Part shown: positions 33,099 to 42,505 of the stretch, piece after piece | Position numbering within the stretch: position 1 is the stretch's first letter | Layout: each line of letters starts with the position of its first letter | From: CAYPHJ01 sp964410485 | GTDB taxonomy: Bacteria > Desulfobacterota > Binatia > UBA9968 | Direction of reading: 5' to 3' | Length of the DNA: 48,006 bases | NCBI GenBank assembly: GCA_964410485.1 | Contig: CAYPHJ010000026.1 | Span: forward strand, 1-48,006 | Notes under the pieces: generated by a model | What the model saw: the letters and a program-made list of their open reading frames with translations, nothing else | Database searches by the model: none | What the model was told of the DNA's origin: nothing | Made by a program: the position numbers and the translations under genes

Positions 33099-33939
33099 AT
33101 ACCGCGCCTTACAGGTCGGCAACTGGCGTCTTAAAATCTCGCCCGAGCGGTGGAGCGAGCCACTGCAGGATCACATTTTGCGCCTTGTACGGCAGCAGTC
33201 GCCGAACCCGCGTGCCCAGACGGTTATGTTTCGCTTCCCGGATGGGAGTGGCGAGATCTTGTTTCTAAAAGTGTTTCATCGGGGAACCATCTTTGCCGCA
33301 GCGAAGGGCATAGTCCGCGAATCCAAAGCGTTTCGGTCTCTGCGACAAAGCATCGCGCTTTGCCAGGCCGGTTTCCTGGTTCCTCAGGTGATTGCGGCGG
33401 GGGAAGCACGGCACCGCGGTATTTTCGAGCGCGCCTTTCTTCTTACCGTGGGAATTCAGGGTGACCCCCTGCCCGTCTTTCTAAGCCGCTGCTACCGGGG
33501 TGTGACAACTCCTATTTCTCTCACCAACAAGAGAAACGGCTTAAACGCGTTGGGCGGGCATATTCGGCGCTTACACCTCGCGGGATTCGTTCATGGTGAT
33601 CTGGTCCCCTCTAACATCCTGGTTTCGGAGCAGTCCGACGGAGCACTTCAATTTTATCTACTCGATAATGATCGGACCCGCCGCTATCCGCGGTGGTTGC
33701 CGCAACCGTTCTGGAAGCGAAACCTGGTTCAAATTAACCGGGTTCCCTTGGCGGGCATCACTCTTCAAGACCGAATGCGATTTTTTCGCGGCTACCTTCC
33801 GATACCGGTTCGATCGCGGGCAAGCAGGGTTTTGCGGCGTTGGCTGGAAATCAAGACGCGACAGAGACGGAAAGAATATGTTCCGGCGCATGCGTCGGTG
33901 AGCTTTAGAAAACTGATGAGTTGGAATGAAAACGCGTGA
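33076..33939 (+). CDS. Second LPS core kinase, WaaP-like
   Basis: A 287-residue kinase-fold protein distinct from the first. Lys65 (ILFLKVF) is the probable ATP lysine. The catalytic loop is HGDLVPSNILV (173-183) with Asp175 and Asn180, and the metal motif is DND (197-199, LLDNDRTRR). These features fit the PF06293/WaaP group. A cluster of Arg/Lys near the end may contact membrane or core. The substrate sugar is unknown. Confidence 0.82.
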   Translation: MAMPAEFEYRALQVGNWRLKISPERWSEPLQDHILRLVRQQSPNPRAQTVMFRFPDGSGEILFLKVFHRGTIFAAAKGIVRESKAFRSLRQSIALCQAGFLVPQVIAAGEARHRGIFERAFLLTVGIQGDPLPVFLSRCYRGVTTPISLTNKRNGLNALGGHIRRLHLAGFVHGDLVPSNILVSEQSDGALQFYLLDNDRTRRYPRWLPQPFWKRNLVQINRVPLAGITLQDRMRFFRGYLPIPVRSRASRVLRRWLEIKTRQRRKEYVPAHASVSFRKLMSWNENA

Positions 33940-33952
33940 AGGTTCTCAGGAA

Positions 33953-35113
33953 TCAAGCGAGAGGTGTTTGGAGTCGGGAATGCGGGCTTTTTGCCGTACA
34001 AAGTTCATACAGACAGGCCTCCAATTGATCCAGGTACTCTTTCCAACTATACCTTTCGGCTACTCGCCTTGCCTCGCGAGAAAGAAAAGGCCAGCGTTGC
34101 GGCTCAAGCAGCGCAAGTATCTTGCTTCTTAATTCCTCGGGATCATCGGGGTCGCCCAGCACCCCTTCACGTAGAGGTCCGTCCAACTTGTCGATAGCAC
34201 CCACCCCCCGAACCGTGATGACGGGTAGTCCTGACGCTAAGGCTTCCAACACGACGTTGCCAAAAGCCTCCTGAACGGAAGGTAAAACAAACAGATCGGC
34301 TGCCGCAAAATAGTCCTCGACGTTTTGTTGTGCCCCGAAAAAAAGAATTTCCCTGCGCCGCCAGCGCCTCCGATAGTGGGGTAAGCGCGCGTCGTTGCCA
34401 ACGATCAGAAGATAGACGCCTTTGAGCTCGGGGAGATCCCAAAGCCGCAGGAGGCGATCGAGGCCCTTGCGACGAAAACCGGTCCCCACAAAAAGAACGG
34501 TGGGAGAATCGGACGCTATGCCTAGAACGTTACGGATGCGCTTACCTTGCTCCTGGCGGTTGCGGGGGTGAAATCTCTCAAGGTCGATGCCGTTGTGAAT
34601 GACCACGATCTGGTCCTCAGGAACGCCATAGATTTCCATAAACTCGTGCTTCACTTGCGTGCATACGGCGATAATCTTCCGAGTCCCGCCTGGACGCATT
34701 TGTCGCATTTCAATGTTGAGATTCGCGCGATGATAAGGGCTGATCTTATACCAGAGTCGCCGCCACAGGCTGCTGTGCTCGATCATCTTTTTGACAAACA
34801 GGCGATGCGGACCTCCACCGCTCCGAAAGACATCCTGCCGCGCTATCCTGTCAAAACTCATAACGACATCGCACGAGTGGCGCGCAATAACCCCGGGCGC
34901 CAACAAAGCAAAACTTAGCAAACGCGCGGCGCGCGGCCAGGGCAAACAGGGCACCCGATGAGTGAAAACGCCAACCGGAGGCGTGATCCGAAAGCTGCCG
35001 CAAAAAAGATGAACTTCATGGCCGCGGTCCTTTAAGCCTTGCGCGGTTCGGTAGAGAACACGTTCCATGCCTCCTTTAAGGTCGAAGTGTCTGTGGGCCA
35101 AAGCAATCTTCAT
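33953..35113 (-). CDS. GT4-family glycosyltransferase
   Basis: A 386-residue retaining glycosyltransferase, GT-B fold, similar to WaaG (LPS core glucosyltransferase) in the RHFDLKGGMERV N-terminus and in the C-terminal EAFGNVVLEALASGLPVIT motif with the paired glutamates. It lies on the minus strand, end to end with the WaaP-like kinase (13 bases between stop codons). The sugar donor cannot be deduced. Confidence 0.88.
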   Translation of the reverse strand: MKIALAHRHFDLKGGMERVLYRTAQGLKDRGHEVHLFCGSFRITPPVGVFTHRVPCLPWPRAARLLSFALLAPGVIARHSCDVVMSFDRIARQDVFRSGGGPHRLFVKKMIEHSSLWRRLWYKISPYHRANLNIEMRQMRPGGTRKIIAVCTQVKHEFMEIYGVPEDQIVVIHNGIDLERFHPRNRQEQGKRIRNVLGIASDSPTVLFVGTGFRRKGLDRLLRLWDLPELKGVYLLIVGNDARLPHYRRRWRRREILFFGAQQNVEDYFAAADLFVLPSVQEAFGNVVLEALASGLPVITVRGVGAIDKLDGPLREGVLGDPDDPEELRSKILALLEPQRWPFLSREARRVAERYSWKEYLDQLEACLYELCTAKSPHSRLQTPLA

Positions 35114-35289
35114 TTGCTCAATATGACCGAAGCAACGATAACCGCCAGCAGGGTAACCGAACGACGATACTTCGAGAGGCCAATGCTTACGGCGGTCCGA
35201 AGCCGTACTTTACCAGAATGGATTGAAGAATTCCGCACGTTACAGGCACGGCCAACCTATGGGGTGAGTAGGGTACCTCCGGCGCGTTG

Positions 35290-35318
35290 TTTGACAAAAT
35301 GGTGGCGCGATACTAGCT
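35290..35318 (+). promoter_or_regulatory. Possible promoter of the second glycosyltransferase
   Basis: A perfect TTGACA (35290-35295) in the divergent intergenic region, with TAGCTT 17 bases on (35313-35318), only a partial -10 match. It lies about 70 bases upstream of the start codon at 35391. Confidence 0.3.
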
Positions 35319-35390
35319 TTCTACCGCTCCAAACGTGATTTACACGAGGTCTGCTCTCAGGCGCCTGTCCTTTGACGAGCGTTGATTTCA

Positions 35391-36554
35391 ATGGCTGTGA
35401 CAAAGTCCAGACGCATTCTGTTTTTACAGGGAAGCAGCGGTTTCGGCGGCTCTAAATGTAGTCTTTTGGACACGCTCGAGGCCCTGCGTGGAACACTCTA
35501 CGAGCCGGTCATCGGCTGTCCGAATAAAGGCTGGCTAACGGGGGAACTGGACCGGATGAGGGTTCCCTATGTCTTACTCCCGTTCTATGCCTGGCGAAAA
35601 TGGCTCGAACGGCCCCGCGTCAGTCTCTCCATTCGGATGAACTGGCGGTACGCCCTTCTTCCCTGGCATTTCGATCTTGTGCACAGCAACGAATTCTGGT
35701 GGGGGCCCCATGCGGTCCTGGTCGGGAAGCATTTGAGTATACCTGCCGTTGTCCACTTGCGCGACGGGCATCACACGTTAAGAAAGGCGCTGCAATACAA
35801 GCTGGATCAAGCGCATGCCATTCTTGCTGTATCTACGGAATTGCGTGCCCAATTTGCCGCAAACCCGGCCTTGCACGATAAGACACTGATAGTGCTGGAC
35901 GGCTCTCACCGGACGGAACCCAACGAGACTCGCTCGGCATCTCGCCGCCTCTTTGGCGTCGAGGACGAAGAATTCGCGATCGGCAATGCGGGAAGGATCA
36001 GCCAACGGAAAAACCAACGGCTCCTCCTCCGGGCGATGGCAGATCTCAAGCGGCAAAATCGCCTATCGAAATTCAAAATCCTTTTTGCCGGCAATCCCGA
36101 TCCCGATTACATGCGCCTCATGCAAAGAGACGTTACCGACCTGGGATTGCAGGGAGAAGTCAAATTTTTGGGCCTGATCAAAGACATGGCGCCTTTTTTT
36201 TCGGCCATAGACGCGCTCGCGCATTGCGCCCTGCGGGAAGGTTTGCCACGCGTGATTCCTGAGGCGATGTTGGCGCAAAGACCCGTGATTGCCACGGCGG
36301 CAGAGGGAATACGCGATGCCATCCCGGCCAATGAGTTTGGCGTTGTTGTTCCTGCTGGAGATCAGTGCGCCTTAGCAAACGCAATCGAATGGCTTTCAAA
36401 CGCGTCGGACGCGCGCAAAAAAATAGCGGCGCGAGCCTATGAGCGCGCAGTTGCGCTATTTAGTTTGAAAGCACACGGTGACCATCTCGTCAGAGTTTAT
36501 GACGAACTGATAGCGCATGGATCGGCAGCAAAGCTGCGCGAAGGCATCACTTAG
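35391..36554 (+). CDS. Glycosyltransferase, GT4-like
   Basis: A 387-residue protein with a glycine-rich N-terminal motif (FLQGSSGFGGSKCSL), a central NAGRISQRKNQRLLLRAMADL and a C-terminal REGLPRVIPEAMLAQRPVIATAAEGIRDAI, the donor-binding region of GT4 enzymes. Its N-terminal half is divergent. The start ATG 35391 is preferred over TTG 35382. It is followed by the FkbM gene after one base, so the two are a unit. It likely acts on LPS or a surface glycan. Confidence 0.85.
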   Translation: MAVTKSRRILFLQGSSGFGGSKCSLLDTLEALRGTLYEPVIGCPNKGWLTGELDRMRVPYVLLPFYAWRKWLERPRVSLSIRMNWRYALLPWHFDLVHSNEFWWGPHAVLVGKHLSIPAVVHLRDGHHTLRKALQYKLDQAHAILAVSTELRAQFAANPALHDKTLIVLDGSHRTEPNETRSASRRLFGVEDEEFAIGNAGRISQRKNQRLLLRAMADLKRQNRLSKFKILFAGNPDPDYMRLMQRDVTDLGLQGEVKFLGLIKDMAPFFSAIDALAHCALREGLPRVIPEAMLAQRPVIATAAEGIRDAIPANEFGVVVPAGDQCALANAIEWLSNASDARKKIAARAYERAVALFSLKAHGDHLVRVYDELIAHGSAAKLREGIT

Positions 36555-36555
36555 G

Positions 36556-37293
36556 ATGACTCGATTGTTTCCTCGCCCCGCCTTTATAGCCCCGTTCTGG
36601 CCAAAACAAATCGATGTCGATGGAGTGAAAATCCTCATACGCGGATCGCCGCTGAGTCACCGCATGCGCCGCCGGTTGATCGCGAGAGGGATGTACGAAA
36701 CAGCGGAGCGCGAGCTTATCCAGGCGTTTGTCCGCCCCGGGGATCAAATCCTGGAGATCGGCGGCTCGATCGGTATCGTTACCTGTTTTTTGGCCAATGC
36801 AGCAGGTAAGACCGGCCGCGTGGTCAGCATTGAAGCCGATGGTTCCCTCCGGGTGCATTTTGAACGACAGCTCGCACTGAATGGCTATAGGGTCGATCTC
36901 ATCAACGCTCTTTGCTGCCCAGTTTGGAATCAGCCGGTCCCCGAGGAGCTCCGCTCCCTTAGATTCAAACGGTCGAAAAACAACCTCCTCGGCCGGACGG
37001 CAAGCCCCGGCGAGGGCGGAATCGATGTGCGCTGGATCACAGCTGAAAGGGCATGCCTCGAATCAGGGCTGGAGCCGACGGCCGTGGTGATTGACGTTGA
37101 GGGTACCGAAGCGGTATGGATAGACCACTCTCCTCAATTTCCCAGATCTGTGCGAACAGTTATTCTCGACCTCGAGGTTGATCCAGGGCTTGCTGGCGCC
37201 AAGAGGGCCGCTGGCGTGGTTCAGGCCGTGTCGGAGGAGGGTTTTCGTGTGACCGGTATACGCGCCAATGTCTACGCATTTGAAAGACGATGA
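36556..37293 (+). CDS. FkbM-family methyltransferase
   Basis: A 245-residue SAM-dependent methyltransferase. The SAM-binding motif is ILEIGGSIGIVTCFLA and the family hallmark is VVIDVEGTEAVW. FkbM-type enzymes O-methylate sugars or small molecules; next to a glycosyltransferase this probably modifies a glycan. It ends 25 bases before the convergent gene on the minus strand. The start ATG 36556 is immediately after the previous stop codon. Confidence 0.87.
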   Translation: MTRLFPRPAFIAPFWPKQIDVDGVKILIRGSPLSHRMRRRLIARGMYETAERELIQAFVRPGDQILEIGGSIGIVTCFLANAAGKTGRVVSIEADGSLRVHFERQLALNGYRVDLINALCCPVWNQPVPEELRSLRFKRSKNNLLGRTASPGEGGIDVRWITAERACLESGLEPTAVVIDVEGTEAVWIDHSPQFPRSVRTVILDLEVDPGLAGAKRAAGVVQAVSEEGFRVTGIRANVYAFERR

Positions 37294-37318
37294 ACCGCGA
37301 TCGTCGCGCGCGACTCGC

Positions 37319-38875
37319 TCATAACGCTCCAGCTGCATTGGATTGTTCGCCCTCGACGGGCTCTCGGGCGGCGATTTCCAACTTGTCGCAGATGTTCTTT
37401 AGAATTGTCCTGTTCTTTTCAATGAGCTCTGTATTGACTCTTCCCCAGAGCAAGCCGGCCGGGAAATCGAATGAGTGATAAAAGATTGAAGCAATGAAGA
37501 GCTCCAGGGCCCCGTCTTCAATAGGGGGGCGTTCTAGTGCCCGCGAGATAGCCCCAGCGAGCGTCGCAAAGTCTGAGTGATATTCGACGCCCTGACCAAC
37601 CCTCAAAAACGGAAACTTTTCCCCAAAGACCAACACCGGCTTTTTTAGCATCATTGCTTCCCAGGCTGCCGTTCCCGTAATTGTGCAGACCAATTGCGCT
37701 CGTCGGATCAACTCAAAAGTATTCTCAAGCGGCGACGCCAGAAACAGTTTCGGCATCCTGCACACTTGGTCAATGAATGCCGGCGGCCGCCGGCCGATCA
37801 TACCGATGTGTTCTTTCACCACCAAATCCATCGATAAGGGTAGGCTCTTTGAAAGTGCCTCTATCACGGCTAGCTGATTCGTTAAAAAAGGGGCCCGCAC
37901 CAGCGTCGTCTCTTCCGGATCGACGTGGAGCGGGTAGTAGGCGAACGGCTGATCGGGGAATTCTCCGACCGACCGATAAGGAGTTTTAAATGCTAATTTT
38001 AAGGACCGTAAAGTTATCCCTAGCTGCGAGCTTCGCCGTTCCCAATCAGAGGGTTCGTGCCACGTCTTTGTAGGTCCGCGCAGGACTTTAATGCCGGCCA
38101 GGAGAACTTTACCCATTTGACCCGGTATGGCTACAACGGACCTTTTCCTATTTTCATCACGATTGAAGAAAACCCGCTGGTATTCCGGCTGCTCCGGCAT
38201 AGATCTGAATGTCTTCAAATGTTCCCGTGCCTGCGGGAGGAAAGCTTCCAACTCCGTTGGATTTTGCAGCGCTGTCCTGTAGGTTCTGTAGACAGGTCCA
38301 AGCGTGCCCTCAGGCGTGTCGTCGAGGATACATTTGGCGCCCATGCCAACGTGATACAATCTCCTAAAGGGCACGCCAAAATGCTCACAGACTTTGCTCA
38401 ACGCATAAGCGGGCGCTTCTGCAACGACGTAACAAAAAACAAGATCAGGTCGCGCCTCCACGAAGAGCCGGAAGAGAAACTCGAGCAGGCCGACAACATA
38501 ACGGCGGACTGCATTTGTATCTCGCGAAAATCTCATTAGCGGCGTTTGCGCCATTATGGCGCCACTGACCCAGCCGTAGCCGAGTTGGCGGCTGCAGGCG
38601 ACCAGCCTACACAGGTTATCATTGCCAAAAACGGTCTCATATTCGCGAACTTTTTCTGTGGAAACCGCAGTGCTTAGCCATTTTCTTTCCAACTCGGAAA
38701 GATTATAGAGCGGTCGGATGGGAGGGTTTAGATGATTAGAGACTTTGCGATAGATACGTTCTTTTCCTACCGTGAGACCCATGAATTCGGCCGTAGGTGT
38801 GCGTCGCGACAACTCTCGTGCAATGGCCAGCGGCCATTCATTAAACATGGATGAAAACAAAAAAAAGTAGCGCAA
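37319..38875 (-). CDS. Capsule-synthesis-type glycosyltransferase (KpsS/KpsC-like)
   Basis: A 518-residue cytoplasmic protein without a signal peptide. The C-terminal part (TITGTAAWEAMMLKKPVLVFGEKFPF) resembles the Capsule_synth family (PF05159-like), whose members KpsC and KpsS transfer Kdo from CMP-Kdo. The N-terminal half (MRYFFLFSSMFNEWPLAIARELS, ending near RRLYHVGMGAKCIL) is less familiar. It is divergently oriented from the pseudaminic acid operon and separated by 215 bases. A transferase for the CMP-nonulosonate made next door is an attractive guess, not shown. Confidence 0.62.
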   Translation of the reverse strand: MRYFFLFSSMFNEWPLAIARELSRRTPTAEFMGLTVGKERIYRKVSNHLNPPIRPLYNLSELERKWLSTAVSTEKVREYETVFGNDNLCRLVACSRQLGYGWVSGAIMAQTPLMRFSRDTNAVRRYVVGLLEFLFRLFVEARPDLVFCYVVAEAPAYALSKVCEHFGVPFRRLYHVGMGAKCILDDTPEGTLGPVYRTYRTALQNPTELEAFLPQAREHLKTFRSMPEQPEYQRVFFNRDENRKRSVVAIPGQMGKVLLAGIKVLRGPTKTWHEPSDWERRSSQLGITLRSLKLAFKTPYRSVGEFPDQPFAYYPLHVDPEETTLVRAPFLTNQLAVIEALSKSLPLSMDLVVKEHIGMIGRRPPAFIDQVCRMPKLFLASPLENTFELIRRAQLVCTITGTAAWEAMMLKKPVLVFGEKFPFLRVGQGVEYHSDFATLAGAISRALERPPIEDGALELFIASIFYHSFDFPAGLLWGRVNTELIEKNRTILKNICDKLEIAAREPVEGEQSNAAGAL

Positions 38876-39050
38876 CCTGTTCCTCCCTTTTTTGGTCTGT
38901 TACTATTCATCTCATTCTCATTATCCAGCGACAGAATGCAAGCGGCGTAGTGGACAGCGTCGCGCCTTAGAATCACGCTTGGCTGTACCTTTGCGCTGGT
39001 TCGGACTGGACGGATAATTGAAAGCGAAGGCTTTTAATTTTTGCCTCTGC

Positions 39051-39059
39051 TGCTATAAT
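39051..39059 (+). promoter_or_regulatory. Extended -10 promoter of the pse operon
   Basis: TGCTATAAT (TATAAT at 39054-39059 with TG one base upstream) lies 31 bases before the pseB start codon. The -35 region is poor (CTTTTA), which is acceptable for an extended -10 promoter. Transcription would begin near 39066. Confidence 0.55.
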
Positions 39060-39090
39060 TTGCGCCACGATAAGAGTTGACAGAGGTGTA

Positions 39091-40062
39091 ATGGATACGT
39101 TTCTCAACGGCAAGATTATTCTCGTGACCGGCGGGACGGGTTCTTTCGGGACAAAATTCGCCGAAATAGTCCTGGCGGAACACAAGCCGGAGGCGCTGAG
39201 GATCTTTTCGCGGGGGGAACTGTTACAGCTGCAAATGGCGCGACGGTTCAACGGAGATCCAAGGCTGCGCTTCTTTATTGGGGATGTCCGAGATAAAGAT
39301 CGGCTCCGTTTGGCAATGAACGGCGTGGACATCGTTGTGCATGCGGCTGCGCTGAAACAGGTGCCAGCCTGTGAATACAATCCATTCGAGGCGATCCAAA
39401 CAAACATCATTGGCGCCAAGAACGTTATCGATGTTGCTTTGCAGCGACAGGTGCAAAGGGTTATAGCCATCAGTACCGACAAGGCCGTGAATCCGACCAA
39501 CCTCTACGGAGCGACAAAGCTCTGCGCGGAAAAACTCTTTGTGCAAGGAAATGCTTATGCAGGGCAGGAGGCGCCGCTGTTTAGCTGCGTCCGCTACGGC
39601 AACGTGATTGGCAGCCGCGGCAGCGTGGCGACTCTTTTTAAAGAGCAGCGGCAGAACGGCAAGGTGACCGTGACGGACCGGAGAATGACCCGGTTCTGGC
39701 TTACGATGGAACAAGGCGTTCGTTTCGTAATCCATTGCATCGAGCATATGCGCGGTGGAGAGGTTTTTGTGCCCAAGATTCCCAGCATGCGCCTCATGGA
39801 CATGGTTCAGGGTTTGGCTCCCGGCTGCGACGTGGAGTATATCGGCATTCGTCCGGGTGAGAAGATCCACGAAGTTTTGCTTTCGGAGGACGAAGCGCGT
39901 CAGACGGTCGAGACCGAAGAGATGTACGTCATCGAGCCTGCCCACGCTTCGTGGAATGTAAAGAAATGGAGCGGCACCAGGCCGGCGGACGGGTTTCGAT
40001 ATAGCAGCGATACCAATGATCAGTGGCTTTCGGTGGAACATCTGCTGCGGCTGGTACAGTGA
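39091..40062 (+). CDS. pseB: UDP-GlcNAc 4,6-dehydratase (inverting) PseB
   Basis: A 323-residue extended SDR catalysing the first step of pseudaminic acid synthesis: dehydration of UDP-GlcNAc with C5 inversion. The NADP motif TGGTGSFG is at 13-20. The PseB-specific active site has Asp130-Lys131 (ISTDKAVNPTN) with Tyr139-x3-Lys143. The length equals that of short PseB proteins, without the membrane domain of FlaA1/WbpM. AGAGG at 39082-39086 precedes ATG 39091. It is the first gene of the operon and overlaps pseC by four bases (GTGA). Confidence 0.94.
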   Translation: MDTFLNGKIILVTGGTGSFGTKFAEIVLAEHKPEALRIFSRGELLQLQMARRFNGDPRLRFFIGDVRDKDRLRLAMNGVDIVVHAAALKQVPACEYNPFEAIQTNIIGAKNVIDVALQRQVQRVIAISTDKAVNPTNLYGATKLCAEKLFVQGNAYAGQEAPLFSCVRYGNVIGSRGSVATLFKEQRQNGKVTVTDRRMTRFWLTMEQGVRFVIHCIEHMRGGEVFVPKIPSMRLMDMVQGLAPGCDVEYIGIRPGEKIHEVLLSEDEARQTVETEEMYVIEPAHASWNVKKWSGTRPADGFRYSSDTNDQWLSVEHLLRLVQ

Positions 40063-41267
40063 CAATCAGCGGGCAAGAAGAGGCCCGCCTGGCGCTCCAC
40101 GGGGGACGGCCGGTTCGGGACACGCTACTGACGTACGGCCGCCAGGATGTCGATGAAGACGATATCCGGGCCGTCGTTGACGTTCTGCGCTCCGAGTGGC
40201 TCACCACAGGCCCGAAGATCGACGCGTTTGAGCAATCTTTTGCAGCACGCGTCGGCGCCAAATGCGCGGTAAGTTTTAGCTCCGGGACGGCCGCGCTGCA
40301 TGCCGCCATGCACGCGATCGGCATCGATGTTGGCGATGAAGTGATCGTTCCTTGCATGACGTTCGTTGCCAGCGCCAATTGCGTGGTCTACCAGGGCGGA
40401 GTGCCGGTCTTTGTCGATGTCCGCAATGATACGCTGCTGATAGATTCGGCGGAGGTCGAAGCGAAGATTACGGCGCGGACGAAGGCCATTATCGCCGTGG
40501 ACTATGCGGGGCATCCCTGTGATTATGATGGCCTCAAATCGATCGCAAAGCGCCACAATTTGTTTCTCGTTGCCGACGCATGCCACGCACTAGGCGCCAC
40601 CTATCACGGACATCCGGTGGGCTCTTTAGCTGATCTCAGCGTGTTCAGCTTTCATCCCGTGAAGCACATCACTACAGGGGAGGGCGGGATGGTAACCACG
40701 GATGACGCGGGATTGGCGCGTCGGTTGCGGATATTCCGCAACCACGGGATCGACAGCAGCCCGCTAGAACGCCAATCCCAGGGCTTTTGGTATTACGAGA
40801 TGGTGGCACTGGGGTACAATTACCGTCTCACCGATATTGGCTGTGCGCTGGGGCTGTCGCAACTGGGCAGATTAGAAGCCAATATCGCTCGACGGCACGA
40901 GATCGCGGCCCGTTATACGGAAACTTTCCGAACCTTTCCAGGGCTCATTCCCCCGGCGGTCCTCGATGACGTACAGCCGTCGTGGCACCTCTACCCCGTC
41001 CGGCTCAATCTCACGACCTTCCCGGCGAACAGAGCCGAAGTATTTCGCGCATTACGTGCTGAGAACATCGGCGTCAACGTCCACTATATACCCGTCCACT
41101 GGCATCCTTACTATCAGAGACGCTTCGGCCGCCAGCATGGCGCGTATCCGGTGGCGGAACAGGCGTACGAGCGGTTGATGAGCCTGCCCATTTTCCATCG
41201 CATGACGGAGCGCGATATCGAAGATGTAGTTAACGCGGTCACAAAAGTCGTCACCTATTACGGCTAA
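40059..41267 (+). CDS. pseC: UDP-4-amino-sugar transaminase PseC
   Basis: A 402-residue DegT/DnrJ/EryC1-type PLP aminotransferase giving UDP-4-amino-4,6-dideoxy-beta-L-AltNAc. The PLP lysine is K202 in FSFHPVKHITTGEGG, and D173 in VADACHALGA contacts the pyridine nitrogen. The segment GYNYRLTDIGCALGLSQL is typical of PseC. The chosen start is GTG 40059, which overlaps the pseB stop; an earlier frame extension to 40023 is unlikely. Confidence 0.93.
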   Translation: MTISGQEEARLALHGGRPVRDTLLTYGRQDVDEDDIRAVVDVLRSEWLTTGPKIDAFEQSFAARVGAKCAVSFSSGTAALHAAMHAIGIDVGDEVIVPCMTFVASANCVVYQGGVPVFVDVRNDTLLIDSAEVEAKITARTKAIIAVDYAGHPCDYDGLKSIAKRHNLFLVADACHALGATYHGHPVGSLADLSVFSFHPVKHITTGEGGMVTTDDAGLARRLRIFRNHGIDSSPLERQSQGFWYYEMVALGYNYRLTDIGCALGLSQLGRLEANIARRHEIAARYTETFRTFPGLIPPAVLDDVQPSWHLYPVRLNLTTFPANRAEVFRALRAENIGVNVHYIPVHWHPYYQRRFGRQHGAYPVAEQAYERLMSLPIFHRMTERDIEDVVNAVTKVVTYYG

Positions 41268-41287
41268 CACAGAAAGCGAAGGAACAA

Positions 41288-42505
41288 TTGATCAAACATG
41301 TAAGGTATTGCAGACGTTGCGTCATGCCGGAAACAAAGCCCGACCTCTTCTTTGACGCGGAGGGAATTTGCAGCGCTTGCCGGTTTTTCGAACGACGGGC
41401 GGAAGTTGATTGGGATGAGCGGAAACAGGAGTTGCGACGCATCCTGGAGCGTTACCGTTCAGCAGGCGGCACAAACTATGATTGCCTCATTCCTGTCAGC
41501 GGCGGAAAAGATAGCCATTTTCAAACCTTGATCATGTTGGAACTAGGGATGAATCCTCTCTGTGTGACGTCAACAACGGATAGGTTGTCGGGGATCGGTC
41601 GGCGTAATATTGAGAATCTCAAGAGCCTGGGCGTCGATTACGTTGAAGTGACGACAAACCCCATCGTGCGTAGGAAAATTAATCGCCTGGCGCTCAGTCA
41701 AATAGGCGATATTTCATGGCCGGAACACGTAACTATTTTTACAATTCCCGTTCGCGTAGCAGTCCGATTCGGTATTCCCCTAATTATTTGGGGAGAAAAC
41801 TCCCAAAACGAGTACGGTGGCCCTGCCGGCGCTGCTAGAGGCAACACGCTGACTCGCCGGTGGCTCGAGGAGTTCGGCGGACTCTTGGGTCTTCGGGTAT
41901 CGGACCTGATTGGGCAGGATGGGATTCAGCCCAAGCACCTGCTCCAGTACACATACCCGTCGGATGAGGACCTCGAGCGAGCGGGAGTTACGGGTCTCTT
42001 TTTAGGCTACTATGTGCCCTGGGATGGTTACCACAATGCCTTGATGGCACAGGCCCACGGCTTTGAAACTTATCACCGGCCGGTAGAGGGATCGCTGGTC
42101 AACTACGAAAATCTCGATAACTGTCAAACAGGCATACACGACTATTTCAAATTCCTGAAATATGGCTTCGGACGAGCCACAGATCTGGCCTGCCTCCATG
42201 TGAGACGTGGACGCCTTTCGCGGGAGGAGGCCATCAAGTTGGTCAAGATGCACGACGGCAAATTTCCTTGGGTTTATCTAGGGTGCCCGCTCGCGGACAT
42301 ACTCAAAGATATCGATATGACGGTAGACGAATTCATCAAGATCTGTGACCGATTTACCAACAAAAAGCTGTTCGTTTGCGATTCGAGAGGAAAGCTAGTG
42401 AAGGACCAGTACGGAAATCTCACGAAGATCAACGACGACAATGTTGATGAATGCAAAGGGTTAGGCTCAACTCAGACGGGGCGTTTTGACGGAAATGCTG
42501 CATGA
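41288..42505 (+). CDS. pseA: N-acetyl sugar amidotransferase, PseA/WbpG-type
   Basis: A 405-residue ATP-pyrophosphatase enzyme that converts an acetamido group to acetamidino. The PP-loop SGGKDS is at 71-76. Four cysteines (C8, C11, C28, C31) form an N-terminal zinc-like knuckle. IIWGENSQNEYGGP is a family signature. Relatives are Campylobacter PseA and Pseudomonas WbpG, which act with HisH/HisF-type ammonia-providing partners, exactly the genes that follow. It starts with TTG 41288 after AAGGA (41279-41283). It overlaps hisH by four bases. Confidence 0.88.
   Translation: MIKHVRYCRRCVMPETKPDLFFDAEGICSACRFFERRAEVDWDERKQELRRILERYRSAGGTNYDCLIPVSGGKDSHFQTLIMLELGMNPLCVTSTTDRLSGIGRRNIENLKSLGVDYVEVTTNPIVRRKINRLALSQIGDISWPEHVTIFTIPVRVAVRFGIPLIIWGENSQNEYGGPAGAARGNTLTRRWLEEFGGLLGLRVSDLIGQDGIQPKHLLQYTYPSDEDLERAGVTGLFLGYYVPWDGYHNALMAQAHGFETYHRPVEGSLVNYENLDNCQTGIHDYFKFLKYGFGRATDLACLHVRRGRLSREEAIKLVKMHDGKFPWVYLGCPLADILKDIDMTVDEFIKICDRFTNKKLFVCDSRGKLVKDQYGNLTKINDDNVDECKGLGSTQTGRFDGNAA

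Noticed and set aside
35039..35338. A 99-codon plus-strand frame overlapping the GT4 gene start and the divergent intergenic region
   Set aside because: No Shine-Dalgarno site, no family resemblance, and it overlaps the well-supported minus-strand glycosyltransferase.
38057..38539. A 160-codon plus-strand frame
   Set aside because: It is inside the 518-residue minus-strand gene, which is better supported.
39077..39082. TTGACA just upstream of pseB
   Set aside because: It is only nine bases from the start codon, so it cannot be the -35 box of the pseB promoter.
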